A DNA stretch of 60,000 nucleotides from Strigamia acuminata (Eukaryota; Arthropoda; Chilopoda; Geophilomorpha; Linotaeniidae). The notes beneath the pieces were generated by a model. The model was not told where the DNA came from, ran no database searches, and saw only the letters and a program-made list of their open reading frames with translations. Shown here in pieces: positions 11,480 to 23,800 of the stretch; within the stretch, counting starts at the first letter, position 1, and each line of letters starts with the position of its first letter. Location: assembly GCA_949358305.1 (NCBI GenBank), contig OX442315.1, positions 622,001 through 682,000 on the forward strand. The letters are read 5' to 3'. The position numbers were made by a program, and so were the translations under genes.

Positions 11480-12975
11480 TGTGGTGGCCAACTGGTCACC
11501 AAGAGGATTGGAAAAGACATTTTAGTGTTTTATGTGTTTATTCATCGTGTTTTTATAAAACTTTCAAATATATTTAAAGGACATAAATTGAGAAAATATT
11601 CAGAGTCAATCAAAAACGTTTTTCATGCATATTTATCTAAATCAGTGTAATTCCAAGGATAAATGTCACCATATTTTATTTCCTGCAAAAACTGCTTTCT
11701 TTATTTATTATTTGACATCCTATTGCACAACAGTGAGTCACTTGCAAGCTGCTGCCTAAATTGCCATGACAACCAGCCCTGGATGGTGCACAGGATGTGC
11801 ATCCTGCTCCCTGGAAGATAGAGATGAAGCAATCTAATTTCTCAAAAGGAGTTGTGGTGCAATTTCAACCCAGAATTGTGGGAAAATTGCTCTCACAACT
11901 TCAGTTCAAGTCTCCTTTTCACCAGTACCAGTCATGTCATATTTTGCTCCAGTGTTTCTACAAACCCAGTAATAATATGATTGTGATTATCCTGCACCAA
12001 AGGAATTTGGATTCACCTTGCTGATAGGGTAAAGCAGCTAGGTTTCATCTTGCTAATTGGGATTCATTAGCTAGATATTTGTCTTGCTGCACAGGATTTG
12101 TCAGCTAAAGTTATCTTGCTCAAACAGCCAGTTTGAGTTGAGATTTCAGAGTTTTGAAGCCAAATTGTGTGTAACAATTTGGGAGTTTATCTTTGCACTC
12201 AGAGCAAGGGAGTCTTAGCCTTGGACTTTAACAAGCGGGCGCCACCTTGAGCGTTTAATCAAGAAGAGTTTTGACTCTTGGTAAACCGTGTTTCACGGGA
12301 ACTTTGAGTCGAATCTACTGTGTGAGACGTACGCGAGACGGACGACATCGCCGCAGCTGACGGTGCCATTACGGGATCCGAATTGCGAGACGCCGCCCGA
12401 GACGAACCACGACGACCAGCCGCCAAGGAATTTCTCAAGCCCGAGAAATTACCCGAACCACTGACCGTCGAGGAGGAGATTAAGCAGAGTCGTGAGTAGA
12501 GCCGGTTTACGTGTGAAAACCACGTTTTCTCCGAATATTTCGGCCCTATTCTCGCCATTTGCGAGCTGTTTTGTTGCCGTTTGCAACAAAAGGAGAAACA
12601 CGACGTCGCAAGCCAGCCACGCCGCGAGAGAAGATTGTTTCTATTATTTTCCATATTATTACTAACAATTTGCATTATTTCCAGTAGTATTGTTTAATTT
12701 AACATTATTTGTATAATTAACCCAATTTGCACTCTGAATAAACAGAAATAGTCATTTTAAGTAAAGAAAGTGTATTTTATTAGCCAAACCAGATTTAAGT
12801 AGTCAATTTTAGTGAGTTTAGTCTGAGAAGGAATATTAATTTAAACATTAATATTTCTCCTCATTTGTGAAGTTATTTGTTTTAGAATATTAGAAGAATA
12901 TTCAGAGTTTTGATAAGACCCGTCGTGGCAACCCGTTGTATCTCATTTGCAAAGGTGACATTTGAGATCACAACA
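11480..12975 (+). repeat. 3' LTR of element B
   Basis: A 1496-bp LTR from TGTGGTGGCCAACTGG to CACAACA, directly after the polypurine tract. Its first 689 bp repeat in the 5' copy. The ending differs from the ATTACTACA end of the A and C LTRs, so B is a separate subfamily. Confidence 0.88.
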
Positions 12976-13151
12976 ACAGTAATCTCCCAAAATACAAAAA
13001 TACAAAAATTTTCAACCGTTTGTTTTTGGCGTTTGTACAAAATTGAATCCAGGCAAGAAGTAAGGAAAAAGTTAGCCCATTAAAGATAAGAATTTAAATA
13101 TTTATTTATTTATTTGCACTCACTTTTAGAAATTACAATTTTACAATTTTA
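12976..13151. other. Spacer, upstream of broken host gene
   Basis: AT-rich; begins with the right ACAG target copy of element B. Nothing else recognised. Confidence 0.5.
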
Positions 13152-13616
13152 ATGCTTTTCTATTATTTTTATTACCGTTTTTGTATGTACGATGTGTGGA
13201 AACAATGCGACTTCCTAACCTGTTGCAATTGCAAAGCCGATTGCAACTTTAGACACCCAGATAGAAAACAATTGAAATTGAAAGACGACAATCTCTACGA
13301 CACGACCGTCGAAGAAGTCGTGGCCCGACTGGACATCGTCACCAAAGACGGACGGGTCGACCTCAACGAAATGTTCAATTGGCTCGTCACGATTGGACGC
13401 AACGTGAGTGCCCAGCGCGTCACGCGAGAGTTCCAACGACTCGATACCGACAACGATCATTTCTTAACCCGCGAGGAAATCGACACTCCGCATACGACCG
13501 ATCGAAGAAACAAGCGGAGTGCGACAAACAAGAAGAGGAAGAAGAAGAGGAAGAGGAAGAAGAAGAGGAAGAGGAAGAAGAAGAAGAATAGTATAAAAGG
13601 AAGGGGGAAAGAGGCT
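13152..13616 (+). pseudogene. Secreted EF-hand paralogue, N-terminal piece
   Basis: This is the first part of a paralogue of the intact gene at 57063-58487. Aligned blocks include CCNC, PDR(R/K), VEEVVA, TKDG-VDL-EM and an EF-hand loop DTDNDHFLTREE. The signal-peptide end is not conserved; similarity starts near 13190. After SATNK a purine-only (GAA/GAG)n tract (about 13528-13590) has expanded into a Lys/Arg-rich stretch. The piece stops at 13616, where a 2028-bp insertion with a GGCT duplication begins. The same frame continues at 15649. Confidence 0.75.
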
Positions 13617-15644
13617 TGTGACGAGATAAAAGGATGTGAATAAATTATAACTTGATATGAAGGAATAGTTAAGGGGTAAGGCTTAGCTGCGCTGCAACGT
13701 CAGTTGCAGAAAGGCAGGAAAAGAGTCTCTAAGTGACGTCAGTCACTTGAGAGGTGGAAGGGGGTCACTGGCGAGTGGCCACCAATAGCCTAAGGGCTAG
13801 AAAGGAATACAACAATGAATAAATAAAAAGAATACATGATAAAACATCTGACTTCGTGAAATAGGCGACAATATAAATTGATAGATTTAGATGGTAAATA
13901 TAACTTGAATGAGCAGCACAAGTGTGTAAAATGAATAACACTAATTTATTACTAAGTTCTGATTAAATATTATCCATAACCAAAATATACATATATAAAT
14001 ATATACAAGCGCTAAAACATGGCTAAAACATGGCCTCCAAGACAATATTAATGTAATTATACGCTGACAAAATGGAGCAGAAGGGTGCATGAAGAATTCA
14101 TGGCCCGAGGCTAAAGGGGACTTGAACAAGGTGAAAGAGTGTGCGCTCTTTTAATTACGCTTAGTGGAATTAAAAGGGGTTAAAGTAAAATGGCGGCTCA
14201 ATCAAGGCTTTGATTGCAATTCGGTTCAGCTGCAAATGGTAAATGATGTCGTCACAATCTTAACGTTAGCCTTGAAGAAGGTCAATGCGGCTAAAACTAA
14301 TGGTTGGTTAAATCAAGGTATTAATAAGAGTGCAAGCTCTTATTAATCTGTTTGTGGGTTGAAAGACCCAAGAAATGGCTGTGAGAAATGCAAACAGACA
14401 TTGAAGTTAGACTTGGCTATCTGTTGCAAGTGTTTGAGCGACTGCTCTAGCTAAGCAAGAGACAGCTACACGCATTGAGATGATCACTGATTACTCAGTG
14501 TCAAGTATCTACGCGTAACATTCTTGTTAAGTCGGATTGTTGGCACATTGAGATACAAAGCGATGTCTCGCAGTGAAGTACTGCGCCAACAATAACCAGA
14601 GGTAAAGATAAGGGGAAGTTCATATCAAAGTGATATGAAGTCCAATAAAATAGTTGGAGAAATGATTACTAACAATTGACTGCATAAAAGTAACAGGAAC
14701 CAATCAACAACTCACTCTTAATTTAAGAGCCATTGAGGTCACAGCGGAATTCCACAAAGACTTTCTTACTAATAATTTAAGAGTGTAATGCAAATTTGGC
14801 TTACCTAGTTACGGGCATCTGTGATCAAGAGTCATTGAGTCCAGTTCCAAAAGGGTTGTAAGGGAATTTGGCGGGAACATCCACCAACAAAGCCAGGGTG
14901 GCAAAGTTGGAGTGCAGGCAACAAAACCATTCTTTACACCTCCAACGCCATCCTGTCTTCCCCAGCTGTCAACTAAGGGAAGACTTTACACCGTTGCCCA
15001 GTAATTCAATACCATATAAGCTCAAGTGTTGGTCGTAGGGCACAACAACTAAACCAGATTAGTGCGTCAATATTTTGACACACAAATAAAATGTCAAACC
15101 AAAGGCTTAAAACAAAGTATCATAGTCAAATATAAAGGGCAAAAATCCTAGAGGAAACTCTGTGCAGAGTTTATATAGACTCACAAACAATACCTCATTG
15201 GAATGGAACCAATGGAGTAAACAAACCAATAACAACAGAGTTGCCTCATTAGTATGAAGCGGGGAAACTTTTATTGCTCAGCACATACCTCATTAGAATG
15301 TGGTGAAGGAGGAGGAGACAGACCTCAGGGAGTCAAGAACTCTCTTGACCTTGCAAGGATGTCTCTGATGTTTATAAACATCACCAGGGGGAGCAGAACA
15401 CAAGTCGCCCCAATGGCTTCACTGCACGGTGAAGTATTCAAAATGGCGACTGGTGCAAAATAGACACATTACAAGGTAATAAAAAATACAATTTATGACC
15501 CGTGAGCCCGGAAGCTCACTTATATGGTCTAGGACTCATCTATCATATTAATATAAATAATTACCAGAGTTGAGAAGACCTTTAAAGTGAATATAAATAT
15601 TTATTTAAATAGAAACCAAATTACGGTATTTTGGTACCGTCACA
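13617..15644. mobile_element. Solo LTR-like insertion in host gene
   Basis: The insertion starts TGTGACG and ends CGTCACA, a 7-bp inverted end of TG...CA type. GGCT flanks both sides (13613-13616 and 15645-15648), as expected for a 4-bp target duplication. No coding region is found in its 2028 bp. Removing it with one GGCT restores the host reading frame. It is not similar to the other LTRs in the window, so a solo LTR is inferred from the ends only; a small LTR-less insertion cannot be excluded. Confidence 0.65.
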
Positions 15645-16612
15645 GGCTGAAGACGATTTTGAAAAGTATCAGGAAACCGAAGCGGAAGAAGAAATAGAGG
15701 AGAGACTACTTAATTTTTTTAGGGATTGGTACACGGATACAGATAAGCTGGCAAAAAATCTGGCGAACCAAAATGGTGAACCGGACCTGACTTTTCTAAC
15801 GATGAACGCAATGCAAAATCATCGCGCGTGTTTTGTCCGACTCAAATTCGAGACGACTGCGGGCGTGTCGGTGTTCGATTTACCAACTAACAGGACCTTG
15901 TTCAATTGCGACGGCGTTCAATTTAGGAGCAGATCGATCGAAGGAGGGGAAAAAAAACATGTTTATGAAGTGCCGTATAAAGATTCGCATGCGGTGGAAA
16001 AACTGACCTTTACGCTGCAGGGTTACCAACAGAGGCAGATCTAGCTTTTCGGGGGCCCGGGGCTTGAGGTTTTTTCATGGCCCCTGTATCGAAATTTTTA
16101 ATAGCAACCTTCCATCTTTCTTGTTTTTTAGCAACCTTTTTTTTTTTTTTTTTTTTAGTACATAGCCCTGCGTCTTGGGGGCCCGGGGCTCAAGCCCCAT
16201 TAGTCCCTATGTAGATCCGCCCCTGGTTACCAATATCTAACAATGCACAACTGGTGCTTTCGCTTGGGTGCTCGTGCGATTGGCGAGGACAGCGGTAGAA
16301 CGTTTTGTATGGGCGCGCACTTACTGTTCATTTGTGCTAGTGTGGATGACAAATACAAGCCGCTTGAAAGGGCAATTCTCGGTAATTATGCCGAGTTCCG
16401 TAACCTTCCACCCGAGACCGCGATCAAGGGTTTCAAAATAAATAAGCCTTTCGCGTATGCTCGCAATTTCATCAGATGTAAACTCGAGGCCAAGTTGTCG
16501 TGTTTGCTCACCATGTGCCGGCATATTCGTCTTCTAACAGCCAATTCGCAGTGTCCTGCTGGTACAACTGGTTGCCCGGATGTAGTGAACAGACACGACG
16601 TGGTGGTAAGAG
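15645..16612 (+). pseudogene. Secreted EF-hand paralogue, C-terminal domain piece
   Basis: The frame continues with an acidic segment and then the Cys-rich C-terminal domain. It aligns with the intact gene through LF(N/I)C, the SF/FQSR block, GLL-type AHLLFICA, the FKI-K-F block, the ITC-type FIRCKLEAK, MCR and a GCP...GCPD end. It is interrupted at 16030-16225 by a MITE and ends at 16612 where element C begins. The AGAG duplication (16609-16612) places the remaining codons after the other LTR at 32030. Confidence 0.82.
16030..16225. mobile_element. hAT-type MITE, copy 1
   Basis: A 196-bp non-coding element with 14-bp ends related to CAGGGGCGGATCTA and TAGATCCGCCCCTG. It is flanked by the 8-bp duplication GTTACCAA (16022-16029 and 16226-16233), diagnostic of hAT transposition. 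In this copy the left end is mutated to CAGAGGCAGATCTA. An internal T tract of about 20 is present. Confidence 0.9.
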
Positions 16613-17914
16613 TGCGGTGGCCGGTGGTCACCGCGAGGAAATTTTAGTTTATTATTTTAATTTTTTCTTTACGGAAGTTGAACCGTTTTATTTGTATTTA
16701 ATAAAGGAAAAAATTTATATTAAAAGTGTTTTTATTTCTTTGAAAATAATAAAAAAGTTTAATATATTCGTTTGTGGAACAAGAGCCCAAAAATAATTTT
16801 AGTAAAATAAACTAAAATTATGGAAAAACTTTTATTTTGAGGAAGGAAAAGCTTTGCATTTTTTAAAGAACCATAAAAATGTAAGAAGTTTAAGTTTTGG
16901 CGAATTTCCTGTTTAATCAGATAAAAAATAGGGAAAGTTTAGTTTTTGTGCCTCGTTACCAGGGTGACGGGCCGGGAGGAAAAGTGGGTGGCAGGAAGCA
17001 TTTCCTGTCACCAGGCAAGAAACGCTCACTTTTCCTCAGTCTGGATTTTATTTTTGAGGAAAACACATCACAACAAACTTGGCAAAATTGGATATATTTT
17101 AGCAGAGTTTTGTGATAAATTTCCCAGTATTTTGGACTCACTTTTCTTGTGTCAGAAACACAGTTTTGACATGAGATATTTCTTGCTGCTTTGATCAGAG
17201 AGCAGTGGGATTTCAGTGAGAGTGTTCTTGCTGTTTCACCAAGGAGACAGTGGGATTTATCATTCTTGCTATTGTGCACTCACAATAGCGGGATTTCATC
17301 GAGGATTATTTGAAGAAGCAGTTGGAGAAAACACTGTGAAAATCCAGTGTTAGTGAGAACCGGAATCTGAGCCGGACATTCTCACGTGTAGCGGAGAAAA
17401 TACGGATTTTAAGCCGTCGATTGGATAGGATTTAATTACGATTGCGGTGAGTCGAGAAATACGTCGGAATTTCGTACGAGTTGAACGAGGACGAGACGTC
17501 GCCATTTGCAGACAACAATTGGCGAGACGACGCCAGTTTCACCATCGCGAACGACGACAACAAGCCATTGTCGCCGTCGATTCTGCATTTATTATTATTT
17601 TCCTTATTTCGTCCTTTCGTAATTTAAGTTTAAATAGTATTGTATAATTTTAATATTCCTTTTTCTTATGTTATGTATATCTAATAATATTAAATATCCG
17701 TTTAAGCATATTAATTAATAGTTGCTTTATTAGAGAGAGATTTAAGAGGGAAATAAATTGATTAGCTATTCGTATGAATTAGTGAATCAATTTAGGGTAA
17801 GATTTTTAGAAGTAATTTAGAGAATAGATATAAGTCCACAGTTTTGGCATTCAAAAGTAGTCTTGGGTTGTGTTTATTGATTAATTTTGATAAATAAGGC
17901 TCAGGATTACTACA
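16613..17914 (+). repeat. 5' LTR of element C
   Basis: Runs from TGCGGTGGCCGGTGG to GGATTACTACA. It contains an LTR hairpin (16987-17012: GGTGGCAGGAA, loop GCAT, TTCCTGTCACC). The six-hairpin array of LTR A is not present. Confidence 0.93.
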
Positions 17915-18032
17915 CTTGGGGGCCTGAGCCAAAAAGATTTTTGAACCTTAACAATTAGAAAGTTAATTGAGGGACCATTAAATTTTGTGTAGTTTGACTG
18001 TTTCTTTCTTGCTATCTTTTTTCCTACTAACA

Positions 18033-20816
18033 ATGCCTCTCTCAAGGGAAATGCGCCGAGGAGAAAGAGGCACGCGTCGAATTAAGACAAGAGGAGGAAC
18101 ATCCAGTAGAGATGGCCAACGTGAATATTCGCAATCATTACACGGGTCAGATCAAGAAGAAGAGCAGCATCGCATTACAAGCCAAGAATTTTGGATCGAC
18201 ACAAGCGAACAAGCGACGCAGCAAACGTCAAAAAAATCGACGCCACTTCACTCATCGTCGACCAGCGTCGAGTCTACGCCACAGACGCGCGGAGACCTCG
18301 AAAAAATGTCACGCGAGGAGCTTTTAACCTGTGCAAGAAATCAGGGGCGAATATTGCGTGGCTACCAAGTGGCTGCAGCCAAAAAAGCAGCCAACGCCGC
18401 GGCATCGTCGGGAAAAAATTCGCCAACACGACGCCAATTACAAGCGGTTCGCCAACGAATGGACGATATTCTACAAGAATCACAAAACAGTCTTGAAGCA
18501 ACACGGCTTCGATATGCTGAGGGTGGCTCAATTACTGACCAACAAATTGCGGACATGATGGCAGCAACGGCAGACCGAGATCAACGACTGAAAGATGCCT
18601 CGGCTGAGGAATACGAGCTCGTCAAGCGAATCCATCGGGAGGACCGACATGCGCGACAGGCTAAGGAAGACTACGACCGTCTCAAGCATGAGCTCGACGA
18701 GGAACGCCGCATGATACGTGAACAAGCCATCGCAGCGGATGCACGTGCACAAGCTGCACGGCAGGCTGAATTGGATCAGCTCGAAGCTGAAACGATTCGT
18801 GTACGCCAGGCGCAACAGGCAGCGTTTGACAAACTCGAAACTGAAAAAATCCGTGTGCGGGAACAGCAACAAGCCGAATTTAAAAAACTCGAAGCTGAAA
18901 AAATTCGCGCACAGGAAGAGCGACAGGCCGAGCTTAACAAACTCGAAGTCGAGAAGGTTCGCTTACAAACGAATTGGCAAGCGTTGGCAGCCCAACAGAA
19001 CGCTGCAACGTTCGAAGACAGCAAGGAAATTGAATATTTACGCGCCGAAACATTGCGTGCCCAAGAAGAGACAGAAAGAGTCAAGAGACAGTTAGAAGAG
19101 GCACGTTATTTGGCGGAAGTAACATATTCGACAGCACCAACGACATCGACCGCTCGACGCCCACATGAGGTTGATTTGGTTTCAGAACATGGTGACCATT
19201 CTCTGAAAAGGGGGAGAGAAGGTGGAGATGATCGCAAAGATAACAAACGCGCATCAATATCTCCCTTCCAAAATAAGAAATTATTTGACATCATTGATCA
19301 AAGGAATCAACAACAGACCGAGATATGGACAAGAAGATTGGAAGTATTCGGAATCCGAGCGGTTCCAGCGCGACAACGCTAATTATACGGGTCGCAACCG
19401 GAATCAACAGCAACGATTTGACTCTTCTCGCCAAAGAAAACACCACCATCTGCTGGTTGCCCTGGTCCAACTGACAATGCAATGCTCTGGCAGGAATACA
19501 TTGAGAAGCAGATTGATAAGAAATTATCCAAGATTCCATCCAGATCTCAAGAGATGGAGGATGTTTTGCAAAAGCAGATTAGGAAGTACTGCACGCCTAA
19601 TTGGATGCATTGTTTCGCACAAACGAGTCAAGTTAAATGGGATCGAATAACCCCAGATACTTTTGATGGCGGTTGGAGTGCCGGAACACAATTCCTTGAT
19701 GAGGTTATGCAAATTGTTAGATGTCATGAAATAGATCCGTTTGACACTCTAAAAAAGATTATTCCCAAGATGCTGACGGGTGGTGCCGCCAATTGGTTTT
19801 ATGAGCACAATTTCCCACACTGGGATGCCTTTGTGAAAGAATTCATGAAGGAATACGGTGAATCACACGCAACCCTCGTGAGTTACTGGGATAATTTACA
19901 GCAAATGCCAGGAGAAGACCTGCGATCATATTTACGCCGGACAGAGGAGTTGATCAACCGTTTGCCGAATTACGTCGGCGATTTCCCAGCAGATAGACAA
20001 TTCAGATTAGGCCTAACGCAATTCTCTGAAAAAGTCCTGTCCATGGTAGGCGCTCCAATGGCAAGCTCGTTTGAGAAGTTAGCGCAATTTATGCGCGACA
20101 ATCAAATGTACATTGATGATCGTTACACCAGATTAATGCCACCTGAAGAGCGAAGAGCTCGAGATGAATTACTGCGAAAACAGTCAGAGTCTGCACGTGG
20201 TAATCCAAAAACAATGCGACCACGATCTGTCTTCGCATCTCAAAAGCGAGACAATGACGGTAATCGAAATCGTGGTCAAAATCCCCATCCTCCTCCTAAA
20301 ATGCCAATGAGGCCAACGGCCAGATTGGTACAGGAAGTTGATGAGTCGGGAGAAATAACCGGTGGTCAGACACTCTCAATGGAGCTGACCGACCAGCACA
20401 TAGAGACGATAGTGGAAGCGGCAAGTGTCATGTATGCACGTAACAACCCCACTACGGCCAAATACAGACCGCCGATGCAAGCTAAAAACACTGGCCAAGC
20501 TTCAACTTCAGATGCAAAGGACGACCCAAAATCTGAATTGAAAAAACTCACTATTGATTTGACTAAGAAGGCTCCGCTGAATGAATCCAAGCTAACTGGA
20601 ACCACTAGTCAAACTGAGACCTCCACTATAAAGCTGGAAGGGAATCTGGAAGCGACCACTCAACCCAGATTGACCCCATAAACTGCACCTTGTCACAACT
20701 GCGGCCAATTGGGTCACTGGGCAAGAAGTTGTACGCAACCCAGAAGGACAATGTCACAACCAAATTATGAACGTATGGTCGAAGCAATTACTGAGGCCAT
20801 TCAAAAAAACATGTGA
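18033..20816 (+). pseudogene. Gag of element C
   Basis: The ATG at 18033 has context AACAATGCC; the open frame upstream of it has no ATG. Order: a basic N-terminus, a long heptad-rich coiled coil (about 18300-19110), LKRGRE, then a retrotransposon Gag core (W-Y-HNFPHWDAFVKEF, GEDLRSYLRR) at about 19790-20110, and a CCHC knuckle (CHNCGQLGHWARSC, 20691-20732). It is broken by a stop at 19380 with a pair of compensating frame changes before about 19450, and by TAA at 20679-20681 just before the knuckle. It ends at TGA 20814-20816, immediately after a -1 frameshift site. Without damage it would assemble the particle and bind genomic RNA. Confidence 0.82.
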
Positions 20817-20849
20817 GCGCGGGTTCAGGAAATCCACTGCAACCCGCGC
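20804..20849 (+). promoter_or_regulatory. -1 programmed ribosomal frameshift signal (gag-pol)
   Basis: The slippery heptamer A AAA AAC (20804-20810) lies in the gag frame. It is followed by six bases including the gag TGA, and then a perfect 9-bp stem GCGCGGGTT/AACCCGCGC (20817-20825 with 20841-20849) closing a 15-base loop. A -1 shift here enters exactly the frame used by the protease and RT. Heptamer type, spacing and stem match the known retroviral signal design. A pseudoknot was not established. Confidence 0.88.
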
Positions 20850-23800
20850 CTATTAGCAACTCGGAAATCGCGCAACCAGAAGAGATAAAGGAAGTAGAAC
20901 TGCCACCAGCAATTCCAAAGAAATCAGAAGAATTGCCACCAAGTTTAAGGGACGTTGGATCACTAATTTACGAAGTTAGTCAAGGAGAAATTATTGGCAT
21001 GCGGTTTCCACCTGATGAAATGTCAATTGACAAAGATAACTGCATTCTAGCAAAAGAAGCCCCACACCTAATGATACTACCACCCCCTGCGGCGATAGGA
21101 CATCTGCCACCAATAAGAGAGGTATTTTGGGAACTGGAACGTGGTGAATATAAAAGGATGTTCACACCAGCCGTAAGAAAACCGGAACTTCCTAAACAAG
21201 AAGAGAAATCCGATGTTACCACAGCAGTAGCCAATACCATGGAAGCTGCTGAAGGCGACGAAATGAGACCACAAGCCACTACAGCAGTACCCGATACAGT
21301 GGGAGTTACTGCAACCTGTGAAGTAAAACCCAAAGCATTGTCCCTAGATGATATGGAATTAACACTTCCGGAAGCAATAGGAACTATGCAGGGTGGAAAC
21401 GATTGGAAGTACAACATCGGAAATGATTTTAAGGATGCAATCCAGTTCCCCGCAACAAATTTACAAGAAATTCCCAAGAGTGAGGAAGTTACACAGACGG
21501 ACCCAACATACTTCACGGATAAGATTAATTAAGCATTAAAAGATGTTGGATTGGATGAAGAAAATGAAGCCACCATCTTCTGGGCAAGAGTACGAGACTC
21601 GTACGAAAACACACCATCAGAAGCTGCATGGATTGTGAACACACCCACAGAACCCGTAGAGTGGGACGAATTGTTGAAAGAACTTCCTATACTACCATCG
21701 GTGCCAGCACCAAGAATAAGAGTGTTTGAGGCATTAGTTCCAGAAGAAGACATATTAAGTGGGATGACCATGATGGAAATACTTACAGAAAGTGGGATGA
21801 TTGAAGCAACTCTAGATTCAGGTGCAAATCGCAGTTGCCTCTCCTTGCCACTAGTTAAAGCGATGAAGTTAGAGAGTCAAATTCGCAGCATAAACCCCAA
21901 CATGTCAATAAATACCGCAGACAAAAAGGTAGTACCGGTGGGAACGCTCAGAATCATGTTTAGATGGACACACGGCATGATGTTTCATGAATTCCTGGTA
22001 TTAGATCATGAGATGACATTCATGTTACTGGGAAACGACGCTATGTGTCGCATGAAAATTCAACCAAATCCACTTAATGGTAGATGGAACTTTATATCCA
22101 CCATAGAAGTGCCACGTCCATATATGCCCCAATATATACTGGACAGATATGAGGAAAAACTGGAAGAACCCCAGTCACTACGCAAAACATTCGAAAAAGC
22201 ATCCAGTTTTTGCGCATTTGAAGCCCGACTGAAAGTCGGCAATGGCATACACAACTTGGTAGAAGAAGCCAAGTTGCAACTGACGGAAGCCTTACAACTG
22301 GAGCGTGTCCTAAAACAGTACGAGAAAATTTTGACCAAAGTACCGGGCAAAACTCACGTGATGCACCATGCTATCGATCTGGACACGGACAAGCCCATAA
22401 GAGTGCCATATAAGAGCTGGAATCCGCAGAAGCGGGAAATTTTACGTCAGTTGTGCTAAGAGATGGTGGACAAAGGGTACGTATCCCCTGCAGAGGGTGA
22501 TTACGCGTCCCGAATTGTGCTAGTCATGAAGCCGGGGTCGGAACCAAGGCTATGCATTGACTATAGGTCAATAAATCAACACACACTGTATGACCCCCCG
22601 CAGATGCCCACGATACAAGAAATTCTGCGGGAATTGGGAGAATTCCAATGGGTCAGCACAATTGATCTCACCAAGGGCTATTGGCAGATCGAGTTGAGGC
22701 CCGAAGACAGACCAAAAACTGCCTTCTGGAGCCCACTCGGCCGGCTAATGTTTAACGTTATGCCCTTTGGTCTAGTCAATGCCCCGACGACATTTCAGCG
22801 ACTCATTGAAAAAGTGCTGGGAGACGCTTATCGCAAATATGCTTGGGCGTACCTGGATGACATCGTTATTGTCTCCAGCTCCTATGAACAGCACATCAAA
22901 CACGTAGCGTCAGTATTAAACAAATTGGAAAAAGCCAATCTCCATATCAACCCGGAGAAATCGAAATTTTGCAGAAAAGAGCTGAAATTTCTTGGCTACA
23001 CACTAGGAGTAAACGGGTTGAGTGTGGACCCAAAAAAGGTGGCAGCTATAAAGGAGTTCCCAGCGCCTACAAACCTAAAAGAGTTGCAACGGTTCATGGG
23101 GATGGTGAACTTCTTCCACCAATTGCTAAAAGATCTAGCAACAGTGGCAGAGCCACTACGACCACTTCTTAAAAAAGGGATTGACTTCATTTGGACAGAG
23201 GCACATCAAGAAGCGTTTGAACAAATCAAGATGTTGCTCACCGACGCAAAAACGATGATGCTACCAAATTTGAATAAACCTTTCATTGTGCATACAGATG
23301 CGAGCAAAAAAGGACTAGGAGCCGCACTGATGCAGCAACAAGAGATTGATGGAAAGCTTGTTGAGGAGCCCTGCGTATACATCAGCAGAAGCCTTCAGCA
23401 AGCAGAGCTGAATTACAGCGCAACAGATTTGGAATGTCTGGCGGTGATATGGGCTCTGAGAAAATTCAGGCCATATCTTGAATGTACCAACTTCACCGTC
23501 CAGACAGATCATCAAGCGCTACGGTGGCTCATGGGGCTCGAGGAACCAGCAGGCCGACTAGCTCGCTGGCAAATGGAGCTCATGAGCTACAACTTTAAGA
23601 TTAATTACATTAAGGGACCACTTAATGTGTTAGCAGACGCAATGTCCAGAGCGCCCATTCAATTGACTTGCGATGCGGATGAGTATGGAGAATCAGATGG
23701 TTACTTGTCGTACTGCCCCACACAATCAATTGGAACCAATTGCCGATACCGTTAAAACAGCCAACGGAAGACGATCGGTTTGTAGCGCATTGGTGTGGTG

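Larger units (their letters stand above)
7684..12975 (+). mobile_element. Element B: non-autonomous Ty3/gypsy-like element
   Basis: It is bounded by TGTGGTGGCC at 7684 and CACAACA at 12975, with an ACAG target duplication (7680-7683 and 12976-12979). The 5' LTR is truncated: 7684-8372 matches the first 689 bp of the 3' LTR (11480-12975, 1496 bp) with about two differences, then jumps into internal sequence, so the rest of the LTR and the primer-binding site are deleted. The interior has one long ORF and a polypurine tract (11466-11479, AAAAAGGAGGGAAG). No protease, RT, RNase H or integrase is present. Near-identical LTR segments imply recent insertion. Confidence 0.88.

Noticed and set aside
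13528-13590. Lys/Arg-rich nuclear protein signal
   Set aside because: The tract is a GAA/GAG microsatellite expansion inside the broken host gene.
16243-16647. Independent gene starting MHNWCFRLG, present twice
   Set aside because: It is the continuation of the EF-hand paralogue frame after the MITE, and its last residues read into the LTR.
17985-18032. Signal-peptide-like start before Gag of element C
   Set aside because: The upstream frame begins at a TTG, not an ATG. The first ATG is at 18033 in good context, and the hydrophobic stretch is leader sequence.
20679-22459. Reassigned stop codons (TAA/TAG read as Gln)
   Set aside because: RPA2 ends at TAA at the expected length and motif, the EF-hand gene also ends at TAA, and reading through these gives implausible tails. 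The element stops are better explained as damage.
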